64,000 nucleotides of DNA, from positions 558,001 to 622,000 of the forward strand of contig JAXLYV010000002.1 in NCBI GenBank assembly GCA_046351235.1, read 5' to 3'. The first letter of the stretch is position 1. The number at the start of each line of letters is the position of its first letter. Both the position numbers and the translations under genes were made by a program. The notes below the pieces were generated by a model. That model worked only from the letters and a program-made list of their open reading frames with translations. It did not search any database and was not told where the DNA came from. Below are positions 8,362-17,438 of the stretch, in pieces. The stretch comes from JBBSAT01 sp046351235 (GTDB lineage: Bacteria > Myxococcota_A > Polyangia > Polyangiales > Sandaracinaceae).

Positions 8362-10002
8362 TCACATCGTCTGGACCTCGACGCAGCGGCCGAGCGTCGG
8401 GTTGCAGACCTGATCCGCCGGGCAGGTGTCGCCAGCGCCCGCGCAGGGCACGCGGCACAGGCCGTGGAGCGGGCTCGCGGCGTCGGTCACGCAGGTCGAG
8501 CCGGCCGGGAACGACGAGCAGTCCGCGTCGCTCGCGCAGGCGGGCGTGCAGTGGCCGTCGCCGGCGAACTCGCCGTCGACCATGCCGCCCGACATGCCGG
8601 GCATTGCATGCGGCGTCGCGAGCGTCTCGTCGCAGACGTCGCCCGTCGCACACTCGGTGCTCGCGGCCGGGAGGTTCATCGTGTCCGACTCGCCGCAGAA
8701 GCCCTGGCGCGCCGAGCACTGACCGTAGGTCGCGCCCATGTGGTCGGGCTGGCACCACTCGTCCGCGTTGCAGTTGCCCGAGCCCGCCGGCACGTCCATG
8801 CCCACCGGGATCGTGCCCACCGCGCCGACCGCGATCGCCGCGCCGGTGCCGCCGCAACGCGGCACGCACTGACCGGGGTTCGTCACCGTCTGGCCCATCG
8901 CGTTCGTGGTGGTGGTGTCCGAGCAGGTCTCGGTCGCCGCGCACTCGTCATCCGTCTGGCAGACGCCGAGGCAGATGCCGGTGAAGCCGTTGACCGTGCC
9001 GCTGAGCGGCGAGCAGGTGTTGCCCGGGCCGCAGTCGGCGACCGTGTTGCAGCCCTTGATGCAGAGGGTCTGCGGGTGCGACGTGTCGCTCACGCCGACG
9101 CAGACGGCGCCCGTGCAGGTGGCCGTGGTGCAGCCGAACGTGGCGCAGTGGCCGCCCGAGAGGCAGACGCCCGTGCTCGGGCAGTCCGCGTTGCTCGTGC
9201 AGGTGTCGCCGACCATCGCGGTGTCGTCGCTCGTCGCCGGCTCGCAGCGGCCCGTCGTGTGGTTGCAGACGTCGGGCGACTGGTCGTTGACGAAGGTGAC
9301 GATCTCGCCGTCGTAGGTGATGGCGACGTTCGTGTTGCACTCGACGTCCGTCGTGCACGCCTCGACGCAGACCGCGCCGAACGAGTCACACGCGAAGGTC
9401 GAGTCAGCACACTCGGGGCTCGCCGCCGTGGCCGACCAGGTGCAGTCGGTGCGGCAGAAGCCGGTGTTCGCGTAGCGCGCCGAGGTGCCGAGGACCGTGC
9501 GGACGCCGCCGAACGTCGCCACGGCCGGCATCTGCGTCAACGTGCGGCTGCAGGAGTTGCAGTTGCCGCACGAATCCGCCGTTGCGTCGAGGTCGCACTG
9601 CGTCGCGCAGAGCGTGCCGACCGCCGCGTTGAACGGAGCCGCCTCGGTGGGGTCGACCGGCGTCTGAACCACACCCCAGCCGTCCACGATCTCACCCTGG
9701 GTGAGGCCGAAGGACATCTGGAACGTGCCCATCGTGCTGATGTCCTGCAAACACGTCGCGCCGTTGAGGCACTGGCCCATGCGGCAGTGCGAGCCGGGGT
9801 TGCCGGTGGCGCTGCTGCAGACCTCGGGGCCGGTGTCGGTGTCGGCGCCGGTGTCCGGCGTCGTGCCCGTGTCGCCGCCGCCGTCGCGGAGGCACACCGG
9901 TCCACCGGCGTAGCCGCAGCCCGCATCGGTCGCGACCGGCGGCGGGGGGTTACAGCCGCCGGCGGCGGCCAACAAAAGCACGAACGAAAGGCGATTCCTC
10001 AT
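8362..10002 (-). CDS. Cysteine-rich repeat lipoprotein
   Basis: A 546-residue secreted lipoprotein. The start at 10002 has GGAGGAG at good spacing; the signal peptide ends in the lipobox AAAGGC, followed by a Pro-rich and Asp/Thr/Gly-rich linker. The rest has many Cys-pair modules of the type C..D.C....G.C, for example SNADCPSTGVCLSGGHC, TDDECAATETC and CASDADCSSFPAGSTC. Such modules are very common in myxobacterial surface lipoproteins and look like small disulfide-knotted repeats. No enzymatic motif is visible. It is the only gene between a long intergenic region and a terminator, so it is probably monocistronic. Confidence 0.85.
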   Translation of the reverse strand: MRNRLSFVLLLAAAGGCNPPPPVATDAGCGYAGGPVCLRDGGGDTGTTPDTGADTDTGPEVCSSATGNPGSHCRMGQCLNGATCLQDISTMGTFQMSFGLTQGEIVDGWGVVQTPVDPTEAAPFNAAVGTLCATQCDLDATADSCGNCNSCSRTLTQMPAVATFGGVRTVLGTSARYANTGFCRTDCTWSATAASPECADSTFACDSFGAVCVEACTTDVECNTNVAITYDGEIVTFVNDQSPDVCNHTTGRCEPATSDDTAMVGDTCTSNADCPSTGVCLSGGHCATFGCTTATCTGAVCVGVSDTSHPQTLCIKGCNTVADCGPGNTCSPLSGTVNGFTGICLGVCQTDDECAATETCSDTTTTNAMGQTVTNPGQCVPRCGGTGAAIAVGAVGTIPVGMDVPAGSGNCNADEWCQPDHMGATYGQCSARQGFCGESDTMNLPAASTECATGDVCDETLATPHAMPGMSGGMVDGEFAGDGHCTPACASDADCSSFPAGSTCVTDAASPLHGLCRVPCAGAGDTCPADQVCNPTLGRCVEVQTM

Positions 10003-10446
10003 TCGACTCCTCCAAGTCATCGCCCGTCGGGCGACCACGTCCTCGAACCCGTACGCAACCGCGCCGCGATCCGGCGCGCTCCCATCGCCCGGCGCTCTCG
10101 CGAGCCCCGGCCTCCCGAACTCCAGAAACTCTCCCGATCGACCGCGCGCCCTCGCGAACGAAGGCGCGCAAAAAACGGCGTCTTGTAATCGGCGGCCCCG
10201 TCGCAGTCAAGGCACGCACGTGACCGGACCTCGTCACACACGCACCCGCACGAGGCTCGGGAAGGCTCCCGCGCCGCGCACGGAGGACCCGTGGTGCACC
10301 AACCAGGCCATGCGTGGGAACGGCCTTCTTCACTGAAACGCGAGGCGCACCGCGACATGGGAGCCGCAGCCGTCAGCTCCCTAACGGATCGCGGAGGCAA
10401 CGCACGCCGGTCGCGATCGGAGCGGGCCGCGAGGCGGAGGCGAGCG
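10003..10446. other. Intergenic region without a supported gene
   Basis: About 440 bases between two minus-strand genes. The overlapping frames here are arginine-rich artefacts of high GC and have no start support. It probably carries the promoter of the Cys-rich lipoprotein: it contains relatively A/T-rich patches, such as the AAAAAACGGCGTCTTGTAAT stretch near 10169-10188. I see no hairpin terminator or RNA gene. Confidence 0.5.
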
Positions 10447-11133
10447 TCAGCCCTCGCTGCGGCCCAGCACGCGCTGCAGGGCCGCGGCGTAGTCCGCGCG
10501 CGTCAGCACGCCGCGCTCGATCAGCGCCAGCAGCAGCGCCTCGTGACGCTGCGCCGCGCTCGCCTCCTGCTCGATGCGATGGGCGGGCTGCGTCCCCGTC
10601 GCGCGTAGCTGCTGCGTGCTCTCGGGCGCGAGCGGCGCCGCGCTGGGGATCGACTCGCGCTCGATCTCCTCGGTGCGGGGCGGCTCCGAGCGGCGCCGCG
10701 TGCCCGGCAGCACCTGCGTGGGCGGGCCGCTCACCTCGCCGGGCTTGCCGTACTCGCGATCGAGCGCCCGCCGCACCGACGAGAGCGTTCCCACCAGGGC
10801 GCGCACGGCGCGTCCCGTCGCCTCGGCGATCGCGCTCGCGCCGGCACGATCCAGCGGATCGGCGAACGCGACCGAGAGCGTGCGATTGGCGTCCACGGCG
10901 ACGGGCACCGCCAGATGCGTGCGAGCGAGGCTCTCCGGCACCAGCCAGATCGCCTCGCGCTCGACCGTGCCGCGATCGAGATCGATCACCACGGAGCCGG
11001 CCTCGCGCGCGATCAGATCGGCGAGGACGTCCTCGCCCAGCAAGCCGCGCTCGATCGCGCGCGCGATCGTGACGTCGTCGCCCTCGACCAAGAGGCCTTC
11101 TCGACGAAGCAGCTCCGAGAGGCTCGCGCTCAT
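10447..11133 (-). CDS. Stand-alone MshEN / GspE N-terminal-like domain protein
   Basis: A 228-residue protein whose first about 140 residues resemble the N-terminal domain of type II secretion/type IV pilus ATPases (GspE_N, MshEN): LSELLRREGLLVEGD, LGEDVLADLIAREAG, VVIDLDRG, VPESLARTHLAVPVAVD and LSVAFADPLD. No ATPase domain follows; instead there is a Pro/Glu-rich linker and a short helical end (LALIERGVLTRADYAAALQRVLG) that looks like a second half-copy of the same motif. Some MshEN domains bind c-di-GMP, which makes a receptor role possible, but this is inference. A TATCTT hexamer ends nine bases before the ATG, so it may be leaderless. Confidence 0.7.
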   Translation of the reverse strand: MSASLSELLRREGLLVEGDDVTIARAIERGLLGEDVLADLIAREAGSVVIDLDRGTVEREAIWLVPESLARTHLAVPVAVDANRTLSVAFADPLDRAGASAIAEATGRAVRALVGTLSSVRRALDREYGKPGEVSGPPTQVLPGTRRRSEPPRTEEIERESIPSAAPLAPESTQQLRATGTQPAHRIEQEASAAQRHEALLLALIERGVLTRADYAAALQRVLGRSEG

Positions 11134-11192
11134 CGATGCGCGAAGATACAGCGAAACCTCGGCGCGGCGGGCGATTCTTCGTGGGAAGCTCG

Positions 11193-12458
11193 CTACGGCG
11201 TGCTCGGAGGCGTCGTCGTCGTTGCGGTCGGCGTGGTGAACGCCGTGATCGGCGGGGCGTCGACGGGCACCTGCCAGTCGGCGGCGTCCGGATCGACCCG
11301 GTCGATCGAGAACGTGTGCGACTGCCCATCGGATGCGCCGAGCTCGAGCACGAAGCGGTAGGTGCGGCCGGCTTTCAGCACGAGGCCCGCGCGTCGCGTG
11401 CCGTCGAGCGGCAAGCACGCGGTCTCGTGGCGGCCGTCGCTCACGACGAGGATCGCGCTGGTGTCGAGGCTGAACGCGTAGAACGCCTCGGCGCGCGGCG
11501 AGAAGGTGAAGGTGCGATCGACCGAGCCGGCGTAGGCGCCGCAGACGTCGGGCTCGCTGCTCGTCGCGCTCGCGGCGAAGAGCACGGGCTGTCCCGCCGT
11601 CAGCCGGCCGCCGGTGCTCGCTCCGACGGCGGTGAGCGAGTACGCGCCCGACTGGCTCGAGTAGCCGCCCACCACGACGCGCGCCGTCTGTCCCTGCGCG
11701 AGCTCCACCGTCACGCGCGCGTGCGTGGTGCTCCCGAAGTCGTCGTTGCACGCGAGCGCGGTGCCCGCGTCGTCGAGCACGCCGAGGTACGCGTCGTAGT
11801 TGCTGTCGACCTGGAAGACGTACGCGCCGTCCGCGGGCGCGGTGAACGCCCACTCCTGCATCGGGCTCATCGGTGGGCACGACACGCCCGCGATCGCGCC
11901 GAGGCCCGTCGTGTCGCCCTGCACGCTCGCGCTCACGGGCAGCGGCTGCGGCGGCGCGGCGGGCGGCGCGGGCACCACCGTTCCGTCGGCGAGCGTGAGC
12001 GTGCCGCCGCCGGAGCCGGTCACCCAGAGCTCGAAGCTGCCGGCGCCGCCCGCGTAGCCGCCCTGCACGACGGTGACGGCTTGCCCTTCGGCGAGCGTGA
12101 CGACCACCTCCGAGGCGCGGGTCGAGCCGTGATCGTCGTTGCACGCGAGCTCGACGCCGCTCGCGTCGAAGACCGCGATCACGCCGTCGTAGTCGCTCGT
12201 CGTCGAGTCGAACGTGTACGTTCCGCCGCGGGGCGCGACGAACGCGTGCTCGACCTGCGGCGAGCTCGAGGCGGCGCCGCACGAGATCGAGCGCCGGCTG
12301 AAGCTGCCCGTCGTGCGCCCCTGCACGTGGCCGCTCTCGTGCAGGGGCCCACCCGTGCCCTGCACGGCGCCGACGATCGTCACGAACAGGAACCCGCAGC
12401 CCGGCGTGAAGAGCAGCGCGAGCGCGAGCACGGCGAGGAGGATGCGTCGCCCGCCCAT
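11193..12458 (-). CDS. Lipoprotein with pre-peptidase-C-like beta domains
   Basis: A 421-residue protein with a signal peptide ending in the lipobox LLFTPGC. It contains at least two copies of a beta domain: VEHAFVAPRGGTYTFDSTTS...YDGVIAVFD...LACNDDHGS and QEWAFTAPADGAYVFQVDS...YDAYLGVLDD...LACNDDFGS, and a third diverged copy (RTFTFSPRAEAFYAFSLD). This pattern fits PPC-type (pre-peptidase C-terminal) domains. There is no protease domain. The C-terminus is Thr/Pro-rich. Its ATG overlaps the stop of the upstream gene in a TGATG junction, so the two are coupled. Likely an outer-surface binding protein. Confidence 0.75.
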   Translation of the reverse strand: MGGRRILLAVLALALLFTPGCGFLFVTIVGAVQGTGGPLHESGHVQGRTTGSFSRRSISCGAASSSPQVEHAFVAPRGGTYTFDSTTSDYDGVIAVFDASGVELACNDDHGSTRASEVVVTLAEGQAVTVVQGGYAGGAGSFELWVTGSGGGTLTLADGTVVPAPPAAPPQPLPVSASVQGDTTGLGAIAGVSCPPMSPMQEWAFTAPADGAYVFQVDSNYDAYLGVLDDAGTALACNDDFGSTTHARVTVELAQGQTARVVVGGYSSQSGAYSLTAVGASTGGRLTAGQPVLFAASATSSEPDVCGAYAGSVDRTFTFSPRAEAFYAFSLDTSAILVVSDGRHETACLPLDGTRRAGLVLKAGRTYRFVLELGASDGQSHTFSIDRVDPDAADWQVPVDAPPITAFTTPTATTTTPPSTP

Positions 12459-13123
12459 CACGACCCCAACCGGAAGCCCACGCCGAGCTCCATCCAGAAG
12501 GCCGGCATGCGGTTCTCTTCGTCGAGCCGGATGTGGCCGACGAGGTAGGCCGAGATCGCCCAGCGCGGGTCGAAGTACCAGTCCGCGGCGGCGCCCAGCG
12601 TGATCAGCGCGCCGGGCGTGAACGCGGCGCCGAAGTGCTCCGAGACGGTGGCGGAGGTCCCATCCGGGAGCAGGACCGGGCGCGGCACCGTGACCTGCTC
12701 CGGGAGCGAGGCCACCCAGAGGCCCGCGCCGCCGAGGACCATGAGCCGCAGCCCGTACTCCTGCATCAGCGAGACGCGCGCGCGCAGGAGGTCGGCGGCG
12801 ATCAGCCACTCCTGGTGGCGGCCCAGCTCGTTGCCGCCGTCGGCGCCGAAGGAGATGGACACGCTCGGGCCCAGTGAGACTCCCGAGCGCGCGTCGGTCG
12901 CGAGGATGTCGAGATCGTACGCGGCGAGCCAAGCTCCGTCGGGCTCGAGGCGTCCACCCAGATAGATCGCGTCGCTCACCGGGTGCAGGGCCGGATAGGA
13001 CTGCGCGCGCGCAGCAGCGGGCGCAGCCAACGAGGCGACCACGAGGGCCGCCAGGCCGAGGAAGCGGAAGAGCACGAGCGCGATCGACGCGCGAGAGGGT
13101 GGGAAGTTCTCGCGCGAGCCCAC
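12458..13123 (-). CDS. Putative outer-membrane beta-barrel protein
   Basis: A 221-residue exported protein. The N-terminus is hydrophobic and ends in PAAARAQS, a plausible signal peptidase I site. The rest alternates polar and hydrophobic residues with short turns and ends in ELGVGFRLGS, consistent with a small barrel. The GTG at 13123 gives a long leader; a GTG at 13075 would give a more typical signal peptide and may be the true start. It is coupled to the PPC-like lipoprotein downstream, suggesting a joint envelope role. I recognise no family. Confidence 0.65.
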   Translation of the reverse strand: MGSRENFPPSRASIALVLFRFLGLAALVVASLAAPAAARAQSYPALHPVSDAIYLGGRLEPDGAWLAAYDLDILATDARSGVSLGPSVSISFGADGGNELGRHQEWLIAADLLRARVSLMQEYGLRLMVLGGAGLWVASLPEQVTVPRPVLLPDGTSATVSEHFGAAFTPGALITLGAAADWYFDPRWAISAYLVGHIRLDEENRMPAFWMELGVGFRLGS

Positions 13124-13138
13124 GACGGCGCGGCCGGG

Positions 13139-13861
13139 CTATTTCTTCCCGCGGATGTCGACCGCGTCGTGCTTGCCGGTGACCTCTTCCCAGGTCGGCA
13201 GCAGCTGGTCGGGCGTGACCGTCAGCACGCGCAGGCGCATCACCACGCGCGTGACGCTCGAGGTCTGCGAGAAGCGCACGTGGCGCCCTTGCGCCTGCTC
13301 GAACACGGCCTCGGAGCCCGGCCGTGGGAAGGGGTGCGAGAGCTCCATCGCGTCGCCCTCGCGCACCTGGCCGCCCACGAGGCGCGCGCCGCGCAGGGGA
13401 TGATCGAGCAGGCTCCGCTTGCTCGCCTGATCGATGACGTCGACGCAGTGCAGGCGCGCGTCGAGCGCGTAGATCGTGTTGCGCGTCCAGATCTCGAGGA
13501 AGGTCCAGGGCGCGTCGGGCAGCGGCGCCGAGCGCTTCTCGTAGACGAGGTCGATGTCGACGGCCGGCGTGTTCACGCGCTTGAGCGGCGCCATCGGCAT
13601 CGGCGCGGGGAGGGGCGCCGGCGCGGGGGCCGCGGCGGGGGCGGGGGCGATCCCGGCGGGCTGCTGCATGGCGAGCGGCGCGAGGTGGCTGATGTCGACC
13701 ATTCCCGAGGGCGGTGCGGGCTCCATCCCGAGCACCTGGCCGGGCTCGTCGACGGTCGGCGGTACCTCCGCGACCTCGAACGGAGGAAGCGACTCCGACT
13801 GTCCGAAGCCCGGCGTCGTGCTGTTCTTCTTGTTCCGCTTCGGGTCCTTGGGGTCGACCAT
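13139..13861 (-). CDS. Hypothetical protein with Pro/Ala linker
   Basis: A 240-residue protein. The N-terminal third is low-complexity (Lys/Asn-rich start, then an Ala/Pro-rich run with repeated APAP). The C-terminal part from about residue 100 looks folded: VDIDLVYEKRSAPLPDAPWTFLEIWTRNTIYALD, VRFSQTSSVTRVVMRLRVLTV and LPTWEEVTGKHDAVDIRGKK. There is no signal peptide or membrane segment, so it is probably cytoplasmic. I do not recognise the family. It is divergent from the [2Fe-2S] protein gene, the two starts lying under 30 bases apart. Confidence 0.65.
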   Translation of the reverse strand: MVDPKDPKRNKKNSTTPGFGQSESLPPFEVAEVPPTVDEPGQVLGMEPAPPSGMVDISHLAPLAMQQPAGIAPAPAAAPAPAPLPAPMPMAPLKRVNTPAVDIDLVYEKRSAPLPDAPWTFLEIWTRNTIYALDARLHCVDVIDQASKRSLLDHPLRGARLVGGQVREGDAMELSHPFPRPGSEAVFEQAQGRHVRFSQTSSVTRVVMRLRVLTVTPDQLLPTWEEVTGKHDAVDIRGKK

Positions 13862-13888
13862 CGCTCGGGACAGTATCATGCGTTCTTC

Positions 13889-14224
13889 GTGGATCTGCCG
13901 CCCTACTTTCCGACTCGGGGACACCTCTTTCTCTGCGCCGGCCCGCGCTGCGGGCGCGCGGGGGGAGCGCGCCTGTTCCGCGAGGCGACCGACGCGCTCG
14001 AGCGCAGGCGCCTCGCCTACTACAAGGAGGGCGGCACGGTGCGACTGACGGAGGCCGGCTGTCTCGGCGCGTGTGGGCACGGGCCGACGCTCGCCGTCTA
14101 TCGCGGGGAGGGGGCGCTCGAGCAGGCGTGGTATGCGGCTGCGGATCTGCCGCTCGTGCTCCGTGTCGCGCAGGCGGTGCAAGACCAGACGCCGCTCCCC
14201 GACGAGCGTCGCTACGATCGCTGA
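13889..14224 (+). CDS. Thioredoxin-like [2Fe-2S] ferredoxin domain protein
   Basis: A 111-residue protein of the thioredoxin-fold [2Fe-2S] type. The four ligand cysteines fit LCAGPRCG near the N-terminus and GCLGACGHGPTL about 40 residues later, the usual spacing for this family. The only suitable start is GTG at 13889; the ATG at 13878 is out of frame. A TATCAT hexamer ends nine bases before that GTG and there is no Shine-Dalgarno, so a leaderless mRNA is likely and supports the GTG. The electron-transfer partner is unknown. Confidence 0.82.
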   Translation: MDLPPYFPTRGHLFLCAGPRCGRAGGARLFREATDALERRRLAYYKEGGTVRLTEAGCLGACGHGPTLAVYRGEGALEQAWYAAADLPLVLRVAQAVQDQTPLPDERRYDR

Positions 14225-14256
14225 GCCCGCGTGATAGCGTGCGGGCACCGGGCGGA

Positions 14257-15588
14257 ATGTCGTCGGTCGCACAGCACTTCGGACCCTACGCGCTGGTGCG
14301 CCGCCTCGGGCGCGGCGGAATGGCCGAGACCTTCGTCGCCACGCGGATGGGCCCGGCCGGCTTCGCGCAGGAGGTCTGCGTCAAGCGCATCCTGCCGGCG
14401 CTCGAAGAGGACCCGAGCTTCGTCGCGCAGTTCCAGGACGAGGCGCGCGTCTCGGCGAGCCTGCGCCACGCGAACGTCGTCTCCGTGCTCGACTTCGGCG
14501 TCGTCGACGGCCTGCCCTTCCTCGCGCTCGAGCTCGTCGACGGGATGGACCTCTATTCGTTGCTCGAGTGGCAGCGCGCCCACGGCGAGCGGATGACGCC
14601 CGGCCTCGCCGTGTATCTCGCGGCCGAGATCGCCAGCGCGCTCGAGCACGCGCACGGCAAGCGCCCGCAGCCGGTGGTGCATCGCGACATCTCGCCCTCG
14701 AACGTGCTCGTCTCGCGGGCGGGCGAGGTGAAGCTCTCGGACTTCGGGATCGCGAAGGTGCTGCGCGGCTCGCGCAAGGCGACGACGACCGCGATGATCA
14801 AAGGCAAGGTGCCGTACATGGCGCCCGAGTACGCGATGGAGGGGCGCTTCGATCCGCGCTGCGATCTCTTCGCGCTCGGCGTGATGCTCTACGAAGTGCT
14901 CGCGGGCCGCCGCCCGTACGAGGGGCGCACGGATCTCGAGACGCTCACGCTGATCCAGTCGGGGCGCCGCACGCCGCTCGCCGAGCTCGTGCCCGGCACG
15001 ATGCCGGCGCTCGTGGCGATCGTCGAGCGGCTGATCGATCCCGTGCCCGATCGGCGCTTCGCGTCGGCGGGCGAGCTCCTCGATGCGCTCGTCGAGATCG
15101 CCCCGCCGCCGACGGCGCGCAAGATCCTCGGAGATCTGGTGAAGAGGGCCACCGGAGAGGCGCGCCGCTCCGATGCCTCGCAGCCGTTCGTCGTGGCGAC
15201 GGCGATCGCGGAGGGCGCGCGCGCGTCGGCGTCGAGCGAGCCGACGCCCGCGAGCCCGCAAGACCCCACGCGCACGCGCACGCCGGGCCCGCTCGTCACC
15301 GATCGCACGCCGGCGATGGAGCTTCCGGGAGGGAGCTCGGATCCCGCGACGACGCGAACACAGCTCGCGGGGAACGTGCTCGACGAGCTGCGCGCGACCG
15401 AGCCCTCGACCGAGTCGCCTGCGATCTCGGATCCGAGCGTGCGAACGGCGTTCGAGGCCTCGCAGGCGAGCGTGCCCGAGACGCGTGCCCGTGCGCGCGG
15501 TGGCGCGAGCGCGTGGATCGCCGGGGGCATCGCGCTCGGCGTGCTCGTCGGCCTCGCGCTGCTCGGCATCTACTGGGCGATGCACTGA
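14257..15588 (+). CDS. Membrane-anchored serine/threonine protein kinase
   Basis: A 443-residue kinase. The domain spans about 8-275: glycine loop LGRGGMAETF, Lys43 in VCVKRI, HRDISPSN at 142-149 and DFG at 162-164, with an activation segment ending YMAPEYA. All catalytic residues are present. A Ser/Thr/Pro-rich linker with many TP dipeptides follows, then a single C-terminal membrane helix (WIAGGIALGVLVGLALLGIYW) with almost nothing beyond it. The kinase is therefore tail-anchored with the catalytic domain in the cytoplasm. It follows the [2Fe-2S] gene by 32 bases and may share its transcript. Confidence 0.9.
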   Translation: MSSVAQHFGPYALVRRLGRGGMAETFVATRMGPAGFAQEVCVKRILPALEEDPSFVAQFQDEARVSASLRHANVVSVLDFGVVDGLPFLALELVDGMDLYSLLEWQRAHGERMTPGLAVYLAAEIASALEHAHGKRPQPVVHRDISPSNVLVSRAGEVKLSDFGIAKVLRGSRKATTTAMIKGKVPYMAPEYAMEGRFDPRCDLFALGVMLYEVLAGRRPYEGRTDLETLTLIQSGRRTPLAELVPGTMPALVAIVERLIDPVPDRRFASAGELLDALVEIAPPPTARKILGDLVKRATGEARRSDASQPFVVATAIAEGARASASSEPTPASPQDPTRTRTPGPLVTDRTPAMELPGGSSDPATTRTQLAGNVLDELRATEPSTESPAISDPSVRTAFEASQASVPETRARARGGASAWIAGGIALGVLVGLALLGIYWAMH

Positions 15589-15756
15589 GCCGAGGTCGAG
15601 CCGGAGCCGAGGCCGCCGGCCCCGGACGTCGGGTGGGAGCTGCGGAGCTCCGCGGCGTTCCGATTGCAGACGCGGGCTCCGTCTCGTGCTCCGCGGGCCC
15701 TCACCCCGGCCCTCGCCCACGGCGTGGGAGAGGAGCCGCGCGGGACGCTCGCTCGT
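15589..15756. other. Convergent intergenic region with a common GC-rich repeat
   Basis: No gene. Around 15700-15738 it contains CCCTCACCCCGGCCCTCGCC followed by an imperfect complement GGCGTGGGAGAGG, a hairpin-forming sequence of a kind often dispersed in high-GC genomes. A weaker relative lies near 7069-7095. It may act as a terminator for the convergent genes, but there is no U tract. Confidence 0.4.
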
Positions 15757-17253
15757 TCAAGGTCCCGCGTCGCGCGCGCGCGCGTCGTCGGTGGCCGCGT
15801 CGTCGATGCCCGCGTCGTCGGTGGCCGCGTCGTCGGTGGCCGCGTCGTCGGTGGCCGCGTCGTCGAGGCCCGCGTCGCTCGTGCTCGTGTCGGGGTGCGC
15901 GCGGCCCGCGTCCAGGCGGCCGCGTGGGACCACGATGCGGATCGTACGGCGCACGAGCTCGAGGCCGTCGCCGCGCAGCGCGATCGTCACGCGGAAGACC
16001 TGCTCGTAGTCGGCCGGCTCGACGGTGGTGTTCGCGAGGTGGGCCGTGAACACGACCATCGTCCCCGAGCGCACGCCCTCGAACGTGTCGTCGACACCGT
16101 CGCCGGCCGGGCGCCGGTCCGCGCGGCGCGGCGCCGTCCCGCCGGCAGGCGGCGTGGCGCTCACGGCCTCGATGGCCCGCACGAAGCCGAGACGATCGTC
16201 CACGGGCTCGCCCCACACCTCGTCGTAGGTGAGCGCGTCGGTCGCGGCGCCGATCGCCTGGACGACCGTGCGCGACAAGCCGACCCCGTTCTCGTCGATG
16301 TCGTAGACGAGCGGGCACGTGCCGTCGGCGTCCGGGCTCCGCGCCGCGCCGCGGATGCCGGTGAGGCAGCGCCCGCCGCTCGCCGCGACCACCGCGCCCG
16401 TCGCGCGCGCGAACGACTCGAGGTCGGGGCGCGCGCGCTCGCTCGACGCGATGCCGATCACGCGCACGTGCGCGGCGGAGAGCGCGCTCAGCGTCTCGGC
16501 GCGCCCATGCGCTCCCGGCACCACGCCCGCGTAGTCGCTCGCGTCGTGCGAGGGTGCGTCGGTCGCGTGCACGACGACGCGGAACGCATCGCTTCGGAAG
16601 CCCACGCCGGGATCGCTCCCGCCGCCCCCCGCGGCTTGCCCCGACCACGGCGCGGCGAGCACCTCGCCGTCGACCACGAGCCCCGTGCCCCGGGCGATCT
16701 GGTAGAGCGCCTCGATGCCGGCCTCGGGCTCGTCACCGCCCGAGCCGAGCGGGCTGTCGAGCTGCGCGACGGCGCCCTGCACGCGCGCCGCGTCGGTCGT
16801 CATCGGCGTCAGCAGGGTGTAGGCGCGATCGCTCGGCTCGCCGAAGGGCGCGAAGGGCACGTCTTCGAAGCGCACGACCGCGAAGGCGACGTCGGGCACG
16901 CTCGCCGTCAGGCCCGGCACCACCACGTCGACGAGCGCGCCCTGCAGCTCGTCGATCTCGCCTCCGTAACTGCCCGTCGCGTCGATCGAGAAGACCACGT
17001 CGAGCCGGCCGAGCGCCGCGCTCGCCTCGAGATCCGTCGTGGCCTCGGGACCTTCGAAGGGAAGGGTGACCTCGAGGTCGGCCGGCGGAAGGCGAAGCGC
17101 ATCCGGACGCTCGTAGCCCGCGTCGGTCGGCCCGAGCGCGCCGTCGGGCAGGCTCGCCCCATCGCGCCGCAGGCCGGCGTCGAGCGAGAGACCGCCGCGG
17201 GGCCCGCTACAGGCCGCGAGCGCCACTCCGACGAGCGCGAACCGCCAGCGCAC
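15757..17253 (-). CDS. von Willebrand factor A-like lipoprotein
   Basis: A 498-residue lipoprotein. The GTG at 17253 gives VRWRFALVGVALAACSG, a signal peptide with lipobox LAAC; the frame upstream to 17379 is less plausible. The main domain is vWA-like: LDVVFSIDATGSYGGEI contains a DxTGS version of the MIDAS motif, and later strands include VRVIGIASSERA and the serine-rich turn GGDEP. The C-terminus is a low-complexity tail made of repeated DDAAT-type pentapeptides coded by a 15-bp minisatellite. vWA domains bind metal and protein ligands; the partner is unknown. It is divergent from the FHA gene. Confidence 0.8.
   Translation of the reverse strand: MRWRFALVGVALAACSGPRGGLSLDAGLRRDGASLPDGALGPTDAGYERPDALRLPPADLEVTLPFEGPEATTDLEASAALGRLDVVFSIDATGSYGGEIDELQGALVDVVVPGLTASVPDVAFAVVRFEDVPFAPFGEPSDRAYTLLTPMTTDAARVQGAVAQLDSPLGSGGDEPEAGIEALYQIARGTGLVVDGEVLAAPWSGQAAGGGGSDPGVGFRSDAFRVVVHATDAPSHDASDYAGVVPGAHGRAETLSALSAAHVRVIGIASSERARPDLESFARATGAVVAASGGRCLTGIRGAARSPDADGTCPLVYDIDENGVGLSRTVVQAIGAATDALTYDEVWGEPVDDRLGFVRAIEAVSATPPAGGTAPRRADRRPAGDGVDDTFEGVRSGTMVVFTAHLANTTVEPADYEQVFRVTIALRGDGLELVRRTIRIVVPRGRLDAGRAHPDTSTSDAGLDDAATDDAATDDAATDDAGIDDAATDDARARDAGP
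15781..15885 (-). repeat. 15-bp coding minisatellite in the vWA lipoprotein tail
   Basis: About seven units of a 15-base repeat with core GCGTCGTCGGTGGCC on the plus strand, several identical. On the coding (minus) strand they give pentapeptides of the type DDAAT/DDAGI. Being a multiple of three, copy number can change without a frameshift. Confidence 0.85.
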
Positions 17254-17438
17254 CCCGGCATCTTCGCACACACGCCCCAAGCTCGCCCGGGCCCGGTGGT
17301 CCCATCCTTCGGCCCGGTCGCGGAAAAATCGCCGCGAAGAGAGGGCCGGGGAGCGGTACGTCGTTGACACTCGAGCCACGGACCGACCATCCTCCGTCCC
17401 GAGCTCCTTCCACCGGAGCGAGCGTCATCGTGGCCGGA

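Noticed and set aside
10003..10446. Small ORFs of up to 127 residues in the gap
   Set aside because: They are overlapping, Arg-rich and lack ribosome sites; the stretch is better explained as intergenic.
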